From assembly GCF_003977755.1 (NCBI RefSeq), contig NZ_RQWN01000002.1, positions 1,140,033 to 1,204,032 of the forward strand: 64,000 nt of DNA, written 5' to 3'. This DNA comes from Haloterrigena salifodinae (GTDB taxonomy: Archaea > Halobacteriota > Halobacteria > Halobacteriales > Natrialbaceae). Both the position numbers and the translations under genes were made by a program. Below are positions 33,393 through 42,368 of this stretch, one piece after another (within the stretch, counting starts at the first letter, position 1; each line of letters opens with the position of its first letter). The notes below the pieces were generated by a model, which made no database searches, had not been told where the DNA came from, and saw nothing but the letters and a program-made list of their open reading frames with translations.

Positions 33393-34658
33393 TCACCCGT
33401 CCCGTTCCCGATCGATCGCGAACGGCACCTGCGCGTACGCAATCGCGTTTCGCAGGAGTTTGTCGACGGTCGTGTACTCGTCGACCGCGTGTGCCGTCCC
33501 CGTTCCGGTCGCGAACTCGACCGTCGGGACGCCGGCGTCCCGAAAAACCTGGGCGTCGCCTCCGCCCGTCGCGAACCGTCGATAGACCGGCGTCGGAACG
33601 ACGTCCTCGACGACGTCGGTCGTCGCGCGGACGATTGCGGACTCCGGATCCGTATACGACCCCGCCGTCCACGCGATGTCCGTGATTGTCGCGGCCTCCC
33701 GGTCCTCGAGGCAGTCGCGAATTCTCGAGACGATCGCCTCGGGATTGACCGTCGGGAGCACGCGGACGTCGAGGTCGGCCCGAGCGCTCGAGGGGACGGT
33801 GTTGACCGCGTCGCCCCCGCTGAACCGACCGAGGTTGACGGTCGGCGAGTGGAACAGCGCTCTGGCGGACGCCTCGTCCAGATAGCAGGCGTAGTAGGCG
33901 ACGCTCTCGGCGAGGATCTCGTCGTCGATTCCGTCCGTCGGCACGTCTAACTCGCGGAGGCGTCGGCGACAGGTCCGTAGGATCTCGTAGAGTCCGTCGA
34001 TCGCGTTCTCGCCGAGCACCGGCCGCGAGCCGTGGGCGGCCCGGCCCTCGTACTCGATCGTCGGCCAGACGTAGCCCCGGTCGCCGACCGCGACCGAGTT
34101 GACGTCGGTCCGCCCGGTGGCCTCGCCGACGATACAGGCGTCGGGATCCAGCCGATCGGCGGCGAACCGATCGGCCAGCCCGATATCGCCCCAGACCTCC
34201 TCGTCGCTCACGAGGGCGAACTGCAGGGTCACCGGCGGTTCGGTGTCGGTACGAGCGTATGCGCGGGCGACCTGAATCATCGCCCCGATCGCGCCCTTCA
34301 TATCGTTCGTCCCGCGGCCGTACAGGCGATCGCCGTCGATCTCGCCGAGCGGATCGCGGTCCCACTCCGCGGCGGTGAACGGCACCGTATCGACGTGCCC
34401 GTTGTACAGCAGGGTGAACTCGTCGGCACCGGGCAGCGTCGCGACGACGTTCGGTTTCATCGGGTCGACGCCGAACCGGTCGCAGTCGAATCCCAGCGAC
34501 TCGAACTCGTCGATCAATCGGTCGACGAGTTCCCGCGTGTTCCCGGGCGGGTTCCGGGTGTCCGCCGCCACGATTTCGCGGGTGGTCTCGAGGAGTTCCC
34601 GCGGATTGTCCCGGAGATACGTCCGTACCGACTCGGGCGAGTTCCGATCGCCGTCCAT
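33393..34658 (-). CDS. M20-family zinc metallopeptidase (ArgE/DapE type)
   Basis: 421-aa di-zinc amidohydrolase/peptidase. Metal-site blocks are visible: YNGHVDTVPF (His and Asp), GRGTNDMKGAIGAMIQ (bridging Asp), LVSDEEVWGDIG (catalytic Glu pair), IVGEATG, and a C-terminal TGTGTAHAVDEYTTVDKL (His). The dimerisation or lid domain lies between residues ~185 and 300. Related enzymes include acetylornithine deacetylase, succinyl-diaminopimelate desuccinylase and carboxypeptidase G2, and the substrate cannot be chosen here. TATA-like GGGTTTAGCC (minus strand, ~34682-34691) lies 27-33 nt before the start. Confidence 0.9.
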   Translation of the reverse strand: MDGDRNSPESVRTYLRDNPRELLETTREIVAADTRNPPGNTRELVDRLIDEFESLGFDCDRFGVDPMKPNVVATLPGADEFTLLYNGHVDTVPFTAAEWDRDPLGEIDGDRLYGRGTNDMKGAIGAMIQVARAYARTDTEPPVTLQFALVSDEEVWGDIGLADRFAADRLDPDACIVGEATGRTDVNSVAVGDRGYVWPTIEYEGRAAHGSRPVLGENAIDGLYEILRTCRRRLRELDVPTDGIDDEILAESVAYYACYLDEASARALFHSPTVNLGRFSGGDAVNTVPSSARADLDVRVLPTVNPEAIVSRIRDCLEDREAATITDIAWTAGSYTDPESAIVRATTDVVEDVVPTPVYRRFATGGGDAQVFRDAGVPTVEFATGTGTAHAVDEYTTVDKLLRNAIAYAQVPFAIDRERDG

Positions 34659-34701
34659 ACCCGAGCCACGGTCGCCGGACGGCTAAACCCTCGGCCTCGA
34701 G

Positions 34702-35151
34702 TCACTCCCAGTCGTAGCCGAACTCCTCGCTCCCCCGGTGGATGTAATCGTTCTCGAGCACTTCGCTGACCGTCCGCGCGAGGTCGTCCAACTCCTCTTC
34801 GACGGTTTCGACGGTGTCGGCGTCGAACTCCTCGTGACCGTCAAATTGATCCTCGGGGATCGACGGAACGCGGTAGCCGACGTCCTCGGCGGCCTGATTC
34901 CAGTAGAAGTCGAGTTCGTCGAGCAGGCCCGCCTCGCGGACGGCTCGGAACTCCGCGTCAGTCAGGTAGGTGCGGTCGGCCCAGTCGTCGAACGCGTCCT
35001 CCCAGGCGCCGGCCCGTAAGAACCCCTCGAGTTCGCCGCGCCGCACGTCGTCTCCGATCCGTTCCTCGGGTTCGTCGACGGCGTCGTAGTCGCCCGGATC
35101 CGACGACCCGCGGAGCGCGGGCGGGTCGGGAACCTCGGTGTCGAGTGCCAT
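34702..35151 (-). CDS. Acidic haloarchaeal protein, paralogue B
   Basis: 149-aa acidic protein of unknown function, MALDTEVPDPPALRG to SEEFGYDWE. It shares with the protein at 32862-33326 the core RGELEGFLRAGAWEDAFDDW ... LDFYWNQAAEDVGYRVPSIPED and a C-terminal helix ending in (E/N)xYI. This makes a duplicated pair flanking the M20 peptidase. No domain is recognised. The pattern of aromatic residues suggests a compact helical fold. Confidence 0.78.
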   Translation of the reverse strand: MALDTEVPDPPALRGSSDPGDYDAVDEPEERIGDDVRRGELEGFLRAGAWEDAFDDWADRTYLTDAEFRAVREAGLLDELDFYWNQAAEDVGYRVPSIPEDQFDGHEEFDADTVETVEEELDDLARTVSEVLENDYIHRGSEEFGYDWE

Positions 35152-35326
35152 ACGTGAGGTTCGTCCGGGAGGAGGATGTGCGTTTTCCCGGCGAGGGACC
35201 GGTCTCCGCTTCGACGGGGGTCAATTCGAGAGCGACGAGGCGATAGACCGGACAGCGACTGCGGTCGACTACGCTCTCGCCGTTTCGATCCCCACAGTTA
35301 TTTCGAACGACACCCAACTGTCACGT

Positions 35327-35740
35327 ATGGGCAGCGAAAGCGGCGGCCGAAGCTACACGCTGACGGAAATCTTCGCCATCAAGTTCGTCCTGGCCGACGT
35401 GCTGATCATCGCCGCCTTGCTACTGGCGGGGCCGCTGTGGGCGCTCGGCCTCACCGCGCTGTTCGTGGCCAGCACGTTCCTCATCTGGTATCTCACCCGT
35501 CGCAGCGAGCGAGCCGACGCCCACCGTGCGGCCGAGCGGGAGTGGGACGCCGCGGAGGCCGCATCCGAACGCACGGCGGATGCGAGCGACCCCGTCACGA
35601 GACTGCAGGAGCGGTACGCCGACGGCGAACTCTCCGAAGCGGAGTTCGAGGCGAAACTGGATCGGCTGATCGAGTCCAACGAGCGGGCCGACGCCGCCGG
35701 ACTCGAGACCGAGGAACTCGAACTCGAGCGGTCGCAGTAA
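35327..35740 (+). CDS. Membrane protein with C-terminal SHOCT domain
   Basis: 137-aa protein with two adjacent hydrophobic helices (residues ~15-55), a charged stretch, and a C-terminal SHOCT motif: DPVTRLQERYADGELSEAEFEAKLDRLIE. SHOCT segments are short helical oligomerisation modules with unknown biochemical role. The start at 35327 (MGSESGGRSYTLTE) is chosen because the upstream in-frame sequence is not hydrophobic or conserved-looking. Confidence 0.85.
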   Translation: MGSESGGRSYTLTEIFAIKFVLADVLIIAALLLAGPLWALGLTALFVASTFLIWYLTRRSERADAHRAAEREWDAAEAASERTADASDPVTRLQERYADGELSEAEFEAKLDRLIESNERADAAGLETEELELERSQ

Positions 35741-35856
35741 CAGCTGAAACGACTCGCGCCGATCGCACAGCCGACGCGCAATCGGGTGTGCAACGACTCG
35801 CAGCGGCCACTCTTGGTCCCAAACACTCAATCGGCGCCCCGCCGTAGCCCCGGCCG

Positions 35857-36636
35857 ATGACCGACTACGAGGCGGCGATCCTCGACGTCGACGGCACGAT
35901 CGTCCGCGGTGAGGAGTTGCTCCCGAACGCCACCAACGGCCTCCGCGACCTCGAGGACGCCGGCGTCGATCGACTCCTGTTCTCGAACAACCCGACGCGC
36001 GGCAGCGATCACTACGGGGCGAAACTCGAGCCCCACGGGATCGACGTCGATCCGGCGACCGTCCTCACCTCGGCGACGGTCTCGGCGGAGTACCTCGCGA
36101 CGACCCATCCCGATGCGACGGTCTACCTCGTCGGCAGCGATCGGCTCCGGGCCATCCTCGAGGAGGCGACCGTCGGATTGACCGACGACCCCGACGCCGC
36201 GGATGTCGTCCTGGGCTCGTTCGACGAGGAGTTCACCTTCGGCACGCTCTGGGAGTCGCTGCGAGCCCTCGAAGGCGACGTCCCCTTCTACGGGACCGAT
36301 CCGGACGCGACGATCCCGATCGACGACGGCGAGATTCCCGGCTCCGGGGCGATCCTCGCTGCGATGGAGGCCGTCGCGGGCCGGGAGCCCGACGCGATCC
36401 TCGGGAAACCCTCGTCGGTCGCCGCGGCGGCGGCGATGGACCGCCTGAACGCCGCTCCCGACCGGACGCTGGTCGTCGGCGACCGCCTCAACACGGACAT
36501 CGCGTTGGGAGAGCGAGCCGGCATGACGACGGCGCTCGTGTTGACCGGCGTGACCGACCGAGCCGATGTCGAGTCGTCCGAGATCCAGCCCGATCACGTC
36601 CTCGAGTCGCTGGCTGACGTCGCGACGCTGCTGTAG
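35857..36636 (+). CDS. HAD-superfamily phosphatase (NagD/class IIA type)
   Basis: 259-aa hydrolase. Motif I is DVDGT (residues 10-14, nucleophile D10), motif II is FSNNPTRG, the motif III region is LGKPSS, and motif IV is VVGDRLNTDIALGERAGM. The C2-type cap between motifs II and III is characteristic of NagD/PGPase/4-nitrophenylphosphatase. The substrate is undetermined. Family members dephosphorylate sugar phosphates, glycerol-1-phosphate or nucleotides. Confidence 0.92.
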   Translation: MTDYEAAILDVDGTIVRGEELLPNATNGLRDLEDAGVDRLLFSNNPTRGSDHYGAKLEPHGIDVDPATVLTSATVSAEYLATTHPDATVYLVGSDRLRAILEEATVGLTDDPDAADVVLGSFDEEFTFGTLWESLRALEGDVPFYGTDPDATIPIDDGEIPGSGAILAAMEAVAGREPDAILGKPSSVAAAAAMDRLNAAPDRTLVVGDRLNTDIALGERAGMTTALVLTGVTDRADVESSEIQPDHVLESLADVATLL

Positions 36637-36781
36637 CGCTCCGCTCGGCGATCGCCGAGGCCCGCCGGCGAAGGATCGGTGACACGATCTCGAGTCGGTC
36701 CCGATCGGAATCGGACGGGCGTTCCTGCAACTCGTGTGCTCGAGAGACATATTTATGGGTAACAGTCACGAACCGCTATCT

Positions 36782-37021
36782 ATGAAGGAACGAATCAAGC
36801 GCGTCTTGCTCCGAGCTCGGTACGCCGCGATCGGCGCGGCCGTCGGCGCCGCGATCGGCTCCGTCTTCAGTCGAAACGCCGCGAGTACCGGCGGTGCGAT
36901 CGGCGCGATGACCGGTGCGACCATCGCTGACACCCGCGAGACGGCAACGGCCGTCCTCGAAGAGGCCAGAGAACAGGACTTCGTGCCGCTGTCGGAAGAC
37001 GCCGATAGCGACTCGAACTGA
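36782..37021 (+). CDS. Small glycine-zipper membrane-associated protein
   Basis: 79-aa protein, MKERIKRVLLRARYAA. A glycine/alanine-rich stretch (AIGAAVGAAIGSVF ... GGAIGAMTGATIAD) has a glycine-zipper pattern, and the tail is acidic. The start at 36782 is preferred over the in-frame ATG at 36752 because TATTTATG (36747-36754) is at the TATA position and would overlap the earlier start. The function is unknown. Confidence 0.72.
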   Translation: MKERIKRVLLRARYAAIGAAVGAAIGSVFSRNAASTGGAIGAMTGATIADTRETATAVLEEAREQDFVPLSEDADSDSN

Positions 37022-37256
37022 ACTAGCTCCGTTTTCGCCGCGCGACCGAATCGACGGATCGCTCGGGCTCGGTTCCGAACGGCGGTCAGTCGGTAGTGTC
37101 TGCCGTCAACTTCCCATGCGGTCTCGAGCGATGGTAACCGGAGACGGACACCCCGGTCGCGGATGTAGGTCGGCGCCGCGCCGCCGGAGCCGCTCGGAAT
37201 CGATCGATCGCTGACGCGGTCCGAGTCGACGGTCGTCCCGGCTGCTCTGTATTCGA

Positions 37257-37700
37257 TCAGCGGTCGCCGTCGCCCTCGAGTGCCGCCTGCCGTAGTGCTA
37301 CTTCCTGTTCGCTGTCGGCGGTCAGCTCGGGCACCGCCGTCGGGTTCTTCTCGTCGTCGATCGCGACGTAGACGAAGTAGGATTCGGTCGTCATCTCCCG
37401 CTCCCGCGTCCGCAGGTCCTCGCGCTCGGCGACCAGCCGGACCTTTACACTCGAGGTGCCCGCGTCGTAGACGTAGGCCGTGATGTAGGCGGTGTCGCCG
37501 ACGTGGATCGGCCGCTCGAAGTTCATTTGGTTGACGCGGGCCGTCACGCAGGTTTCGCCGGCGAACAGCATCGCGGACATGGCGCCAACCTCGTCCATCC
37601 ATTTCATGACGGTGCCGCCGTGGGCCGTATCGAGCATGTTGGCGTGGTTGGGCTGGACCATCTCGCGATTCTCGACGAGCGTCTCGATGAGATCGGTCAT
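37257..37700 (-). CDS. Acyl-CoA thioesterase (hot-dog, YciA/cytosolic ACOT type)
   Basis: 147-aa hot-dog thioesterase from ATG 37700. The family core is NHANMLDTAHGGTVMKWMDEVGAM, with the conserved Asn/His near the start and the catalytic Asp in the helix, followed by ARVNQMNFERPIHVGD. YciA-type enzymes hydrolyse a broad range of acyl-CoAs. The 54-nt upstream in-frame extension lacks family similarity, so the shorter start is used. It is divergent from the TraB/M50 pair, with an AT-rich inverted repeat between them. Confidence 0.88.
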   Translation of the reverse strand: MTDLIETLVENREMVQPNHANMLDTAHGGTVMKWMDEVGAMSAMLFAGETCVTARVNQMNFERPIHVGDTAYITAYVYDAGTSSVKVRLVAEREDLRTREREMTTESYFVYVAIDDEKNPTAVPELTADSEQEVALRQAALEGDGDR

Positions 37701-37774
37701 CGGTTGTTCGTTCGGGACGAGCACAAACACTCTTGTCGTCGCTTCGGCCCGCAATACCGCGGCGGTTCGTCGTG

Positions 37775-37820
37775 GGAAATAATTATATGCAATAAGTAAG
37801 AAATCGGAATTATTATTTCC
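37775..37820. promoter_or_regulatory. AT-rich inverted repeat between thioesterase and TraB genes
   Basis: GGAAATAAT (37775-37783) is exactly complementary to ATTATTTCC (37812-37820), with 28 nt between. It lies in an AT-rich block of an otherwise high-GC region and between two divergent starts (37700 and 37866). It may be a shared operator or promoter pair. Confidence 0.4.
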
Positions 37821-37865
37821 TCCGGCTTCGATACTGGTAAAAGTCGTCGCCGAGTTGACTCGCTA

Positions 37866-39635
37866 ATGAGCGATGCAGGCGACGCCGACGTGCCGGCACC
37901 CCCCGATCCACCGGGTGACGAACCGGGCTCCGTCACCGTCCTCGGGACGGCCCACGTCTCGCAGTCGAGCGTCGACGAGGTCCACGAAACGATCGATCAG
38001 GAGCAACCAGACGTCGTCGCCGTGGAACTGGACGAGAACCGGTACCGCCAGATGCAGGGCGGCGCGCCGGACGACATCGAGGCGGGCGACCTCCTCTCGG
38101 GGAACACCGTCTTCCAGTTTCTGGCCTACTGGATGCTTTCCTACGTCCAGTCGCGGCTCGGCGACCAGTTCGACATCGAACCCGGCGCGGACATGCGCGC
38201 CGCCATCGAGTCCGCCGAACGCAACGGGAGCGGCGTCGCGCTGGTCGACCGGGACATCCAGGTGACGATCCAGCGGTTCTGGCGCGGGCTCTCGATCACC
38301 GAGAAGCTGAAGATGGTCGGCGGGCTCGCGCTGGGGGTCACCGATCCCCGGACCATCGGGCTCTCCTTCGGCGCCATCGGCGGCGCCCTCGTCGGACTCC
38401 TCTTCGGGGCATTCCTCGCCCCGTTGTTGGGGCTGGGTGACACCCTGTTGCTCGGTATCAGCGGCTCGACGACGCTGGCGTCCGCCGGTGCCGTCACCGC
38501 CGGGGCCTTCGGCGGCGCCCTCGTCGGACTTCTCTTTCTCCCCTCGCTCGAGTCGATCGGGAGATCGAACGGCGTTGCTGGCGGGTTCACGATACGGATC
38601 CTCGCTGGAATGGGACTCGGAATCGCGGCCTGTCTCGCGCTCGTCGCGGCGGAGGTGTCCGTCGGGCCGTTCTCCGTCGGGACCTTCGAGAGCCTCGGCA
38701 CCTACGCGATCCGCGGGACAGCCGGCATGCTCGCCGGCCTCGGCATCGGCGTCCTCGTCGGCGCGGTCGTCGGGCTCCTCCTCGACGGCATCAGCGGCGA
38801 CGTCGACGAGATCGACGAGGTCGACATCGAGGAGATGACCGACGGCGACGTCGTTGCGGCGATGATGGAGGAGTTCCGCCAGTTCAGCCCGCGCGGGGCC
38901 AACGCCCTGATCGACGAACGCGACGCCTACATCGCTACCCACCTCCACCGGCTTCGCCAGCAGGGGTACGACGTACTCGCCGTCGTCGGCGCCGGACACA
39001 AGGCCGGCATCGAGCGCCACCTCCAGAACCCCTCGGAGATCCCGTCCCTCGAGTCGCTGTCGGGGACGACCTCGAGCAGCCGGTTCTCGCCGCTGAAGAT
39101 CGTCGGCTACCTGCTGACGCTCGGCTTCGTCGCCTTCTTCTTCCTCCTGGTCATGGCCGGCGTTCAGGACACATTCCTGCTTCAGCTGTTCGGAGCGTGG
39201 TTCCTGATTAACGGAATCTTCGCGTTCACGCTCGCCCGCCTCGCTGGCGCGCGCTGGATCAGCGCGGGCGTCGGCGGGGCCGTCGCCTGGCTGACGAGCA
39301 TCAACCCGCTGCTGGCGCCGGGCTGGTTCGCCGGCTACGTCGAACTCAAATACCGACCGGTCAACGTCCGGGACATCCAGACGCTAAACGAGATCATCGA
39401 CGACACCGAGCGCCCGATCGAGGAGGCCTTCGCCGACATGTTCGAGGTGCCGCTGTTCCGGCTCATCATGATCGTCGCGCTGACCAACATCGGAAGCATG
39501 ATCGCGAGCTTCCTGTTCGTGGTTGGCGTGTTGCCGTGGCTGGCGCCCGAAATCGGTGGGATCAACGCCCTGTTCAACGAGCTCTTCCGCGGGGCCGAGA
39601 ACACGCTCGAGCTGCTCCGAGGGCTGTTGACATGA
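37866..39635 (+). CDS. TraB/PrgY-family membrane protein
   Basis: 589-aa protein. The N-terminal TraB domain has the family signatures GTAHVSQSSVDEVHETI (27-43) and PDVVAVELDENRY. The C-terminal half carries about seven hydrophobic helices. In enterococci the PrgY/TraB protein inactivates a peptide pheromone, and the domain is distantly like metal-dependent Tiki/ChaN proteins. The archaeal role is unknown. Its last codons overlap the start of an M50 protease (ATGA), and the pairing of two membrane (proposed) proteases suggests a joint role in membrane or signal-peptide proteolysis. Confidence 0.88.
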   Translation: MSDAGDADVPAPPDPPGDEPGSVTVLGTAHVSQSSVDEVHETIDQEQPDVVAVELDENRYRQMQGGAPDDIEAGDLLSGNTVFQFLAYWMLSYVQSRLGDQFDIEPGADMRAAIESAERNGSGVALVDRDIQVTIQRFWRGLSITEKLKMVGGLALGVTDPRTIGLSFGAIGGALVGLLFGAFLAPLLGLGDTLLLGISGSTTLASAGAVTAGAFGGALVGLLFLPSLESIGRSNGVAGGFTIRILAGMGLGIAACLALVAAEVSVGPFSVGTFESLGTYAIRGTAGMLAGLGIGVLVGAVVGLLLDGISGDVDEIDEVDIEEMTDGDVVAAMMEEFRQFSPRGANALIDERDAYIATHLHRLRQQGYDVLAVVGAGHKAGIERHLQNPSEIPSLESLSGTTSSSRFSPLKIVGYLLTLGFVAFFFLLVMAGVQDTFLLQLFGAWFLINGIFAFTLARLAGARWISAGVGGAVAWLTSINPLLAPGWFAGYVELKYRPVNVRDIQTLNEIIDDTERPIEEAFADMFEVPLFRLIMIVALTNIGSMIASFLFVVGVLPWLAPEIGGINALFNELFRGAENTLELLRGLLT

Positions 39636-40261
39636 GCGTCCGCGCGCGGTCGCGGTCGGAGCCGGAGCTGACCTTCAGCGACCGGGAGCTGATCGATCTC
39701 GCCGTCGCGTGGGTGACGCTGTCGGTCGCGTTCTCGCTGATATTCGCGCCGATCCAGAACGGCGCCGACGTCGGCTACTTCCTCGGGATGGTCGGGTTCA
39801 GTCTCGTCACCGTCGGGGTCGCCTTCCTGTTACACGAGCTCGCACACAAGGTCGTCGCGATCGAACACGGCCAGATCGCCGAGTTCCGAGCGGACTACCA
39901 GATGCTGTTTCTGGCTCTCATGGGCGCGCTCGTCGGCTTCCTCTTCGCCGCCCCTGGTGCCGTCTACCACCGCGGCCGGATCACCCAACGGGAGAACGCG
40001 ATGATCGCCCTCGCCGGGCCCGTCACCAACCACCTGCTCGCGATCATGTTCCTGCCGCTGATGCTCATGCCGGCCCCGCTCGGGACCATCGGCCAGATGG
40101 GCGTCTGGATCAACCTCGTGCTGGCCGCGTTCAACATGATCCCCTTCGGTCCGCTGGACGGCAAATCGGTCTACGACTGGCACAAGGGCGTGTTCGCGCT
40201 CGTGTTCGTCCCGAGCGCTCTGCTTGCGGGGTACGTGGTCCTGTTCGTCAACCCGTTCTGA
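39632..40261 (+). CDS. M50-family intramembrane metalloprotease (site-2-protease-like)
   Basis: 209-aa membrane protein with about six hydrophobic helices. The zinc-binding motif HELAH (68-72) lies in a transmembrane helix, and the third ligand region is NMIPFGPLDGKSV near residue 175. Start ATG 39632 overlaps the TraB stop by four nt, so the two are translationally coupled. S2P-like enzymes cut membrane-anchored regulators. Here no PDZ domain is seen. Confidence 0.92.
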   Translation: MSVRARSRSEPELTFSDRELIDLAVAWVTLSVAFSLIFAPIQNGADVGYFLGMVGFSLVTVGVAFLLHELAHKVVAIEHGQIAEFRADYQMLFLALMGALVGFLFAAPGAVYHRGRITQRENAMIALAGPVTNHLLAIMFLPLMLMPAPLGTIGQMGVWINLVLAAFNMIPFGPLDGKSVYDWHKGVFALVFVPSALLAGYVVLFVNPF

Positions 40262-40510
40262 CGGCGGTCGGCAGTCCGGACTGCGACGATCCGCGTTTCT
40301 CTTTTCGATCGGTGACCGACGTCCCCCGCTGTACACAGACAAATGACCGACTGTTCCCACCAACGAACCTCTTACCAATTTATGTCTTTCGCTACTTTGT
40401 GATAGGAAGTAGTCTATCCCGTAAATATTTTTAGCCTGTGAGCTGACGTTCGACTCGAGCGAGCTGTCGGCGGTCTGTCGAGATCGTCGGTACTCGGGAG
40501 TGTGCTCACG

Positions 40511-41344
40511 ATGACCAACCCAAGACACCGATCGGTCCCCTGGACCGGACAAGCGCGAGCGTTCACGCGGAGGCACGTCCAGCAACTGCGTCGCAACAAA
40601 CTTCTGGTCTTTCTGTCGGTCGGCTGGCCGGTGTTGTGGTACTTACTGACAATGGCGATCTTCATCGAGGCCCCCGACCCCGATCAGCTCGGCTACGTCA
40701 AGGCTGCCAACGGGATCACCTACGGGTTGTTCGGCGCGTTCACCGTCTCCGTCGCGGTCTTCGCCGGCGAGTTCGCTCGGGACCTCGAGGGCGATCGGTA
40801 CCGAAAACTGCGAGCGATGCCGGTCTCGCCGACGGCCGACCTCGCCGGCCGGTTCGTCGCCGGAACGGCGCTGGGTGCCTGTTCCTATCTCGTGACGATC
40901 CTCGTGGCCGTCGCACATGGCGCCACGTTCGAACTCGAGCGGATCGGTCCGACGACGGTTGCGATCCTCGCGCTGACGTTCGTGCTGTTCTGCGTGATCG
41001 CGATGGCGCTCGCGATGGGGCTGGCGCTGGTGATCACCAAGCCCGAACACATGACGACGATCGCGGTCGTCGTCGTCCTGATGGCGTTCTACTTGACGGG
41101 GTTCAACGGAATCACGCCGGGTATGATCGCCGAGGATCCGGCGTTCGTTAACTACCTGCCGAACTCGTTGGCGACGCGCATGCAGATCGCCGCCTGGGCG
41201 GGAACCGACAGCGTCGAATTCATGACGCCGCCAGAGGCGCCGCTCTCGCTCGAGTACGGTGCCCTGCTGGTCGGCTACGCCATCGGCCTCTCGGCCGCGG
41301 CCGTCGGGGTCATGACGCGATTCGCGTACGGAGGTGAACCGTAA
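40511..41344 (+). CDS. ABC-2-type exporter permease
   Basis: 277-aa membrane protein of the ABC-2 family with six hydrophobic helices, the cytosolic QLRRNKLLVFL start and the conserved C-terminal helix pairs typical of drug or lipid exporters. ATG 40511 (MTNPRHRSVPWTGQ) is used. A start three codons earlier is possible. It heads a run with an ABC ATPase (2 nt away), a further membrane protein and a winged-helix regulator. Confidence 0.86.
   Translation: MTNPRHRSVPWTGQARAFTRRHVQQLRRNKLLVFLSVGWPVLWYLLTMAIFIEAPDPDQLGYVKAANGITYGLFGAFTVSVAVFAGEFARDLEGDRYRKLRAMPVSPTADLAGRFVAGTALGACSYLVTILVAVAHGATFELERIGPTTVAILALTFVLFCVIAMALAMGLALVITKPEHMTTIAVVVVLMAFYLTGFNGITPGMIAEDPAFVNYLPNSLATRMQIAAWAGTDSVEFMTPPEAPLSLEYGALLVGYAIGLSAAAVGVMTRFAYGGEP
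41330..41337 (+). promoter_or_regulatory. Full Shine-Dalgarno of the ABC ATPase gene
   Basis: GGAGGTGA, eight nt before ATG 41346, lies inside the end of the permease gene. It supports start 41346 over an upstream in-frame ATG at 41334. Confidence 0.6.
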
Positions 41345-41345
41345 G

Positions 41346-42368
41346 ATGCCAACTGATACCACGATCGCGGAGCGAACCGACGGGGAACAGCAGCCGCTGC
41401 TCGAGGCCCGAGACGTCGAGAAAGGGTTCGATGACGGTGCGGTGCTCGAGGGGCTCGACCTGACCGTCGAAAAGGGAGAACTCGTTACGCTCATGGGGCC
41501 AAACGGCGTCGGGAAGTCGGTGTTCCTGTCGTGTCTCGCCGGCAGCACCGCGCCGGAGCACGGCGAGATCGAACTGTTCGGCGACCGATCGCCGACCGAA
41601 GCGCGGTCGGCGACCAGCGTGATGCTCCAGGGTGAGACGATCGATCCGGATCTGACCGGCCGGGAGAACCTCCGGTTCTACGGCGATCTCCACCCGCGGG
41701 CGACCGACGACTGGCGGGCACTAGTCGACCGCCTCGAGTTGACTTCGGACCTCGATCGGCCCGCGCGGGAGTACTCCGGCGGGATGCGGCGGAAGCTTGA
41801 ACTGGCGATCGCGCTCACCGTCGACGCGGACCTCTACCTGCTGGACGAACCCACGGCGGAACTCGATCTCGCGATGATCCAGATCGTCCACGACCTCTTG
41901 CTCGAGTACCGCGAGGCCGGGAAGACGATCCTCGTGACGAGCCACGCGCCGCTGGACGCACAGATCGCCGACCGTATCGCGTTCGTCCGGGACGGGCGGA
42001 CGGTCGCGACGGGTGCCCCGGCAACCCTCCTCGAGGAACTCCCGCCGGTCGTCCGGATCCGCGGAGCGATGGCGCCCGAGTCGCTGTTCCTCGGCGACCG
42101 CGTCTTCCAGCGCGGTGACGAAATTCGGGGTTTTCTGGCGTCCGACCCCGACCTCGCGGCGATCGAGAACGCCGTCGAGGGAGCGCGCGAGGGCGCGACC
42201 GTCGATCCGGATCCGCCGTCGTACACCGACCTGTTCAACTACTACACGTACGTGCAGTCAGCCCGCGGCGACGCGACTCGAGGCGCCGGCTCGAGTGTGG
42301 CTGAGGCGACCGACAGCGCCGGTGTCGCCGCCGAACCATCCGATCCAGAGGAGGCCGGGCACCGATGA
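41346..42368 (+). CDS. ABC transporter ATP-binding protein
   Basis: 340-aa ATPase. Walker A is MGPNGVGKSVFL, the Q-loop is VMLQGETIDPDLTGREN, the signature is EYSGGMRRKLELAIAL, Walker B is LYLLDEPTAELDLAM and the H-loop is LVTSHAPLD. About 100 residues after the H-loop form a C-terminal extension as in drug/lipid exporters. The start is fixed by a GGAGGTGA. The gene ends by overlapping the following membrane-protein ATG. Confidence 0.93.
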   Translation: MPTDTTIAERTDGEQQPLLEARDVEKGFDDGAVLEGLDLTVEKGELVTLMGPNGVGKSVFLSCLAGSTAPEHGEIELFGDRSPTEARSATSVMLQGETIDPDLTGRENLRFYGDLHPRATDDWRALVDRLELTSDLDRPAREYSGGMRRKLELAIALTVDADLYLLDEPTAELDLAMIQIVHDLLLEYREAGKTILVTSHAPLDAQIADRIAFVRDGRTVATGAPATLLEELPPVVRIRGAMAPESLFLGDRVFQRGDEIRGFLASDPDLAAIENAVEGAREGATVDPDPPSYTDLFNYYTYVQSARGDATRGAGSSVAEATDSAGVAAEPSDPEEAGHR

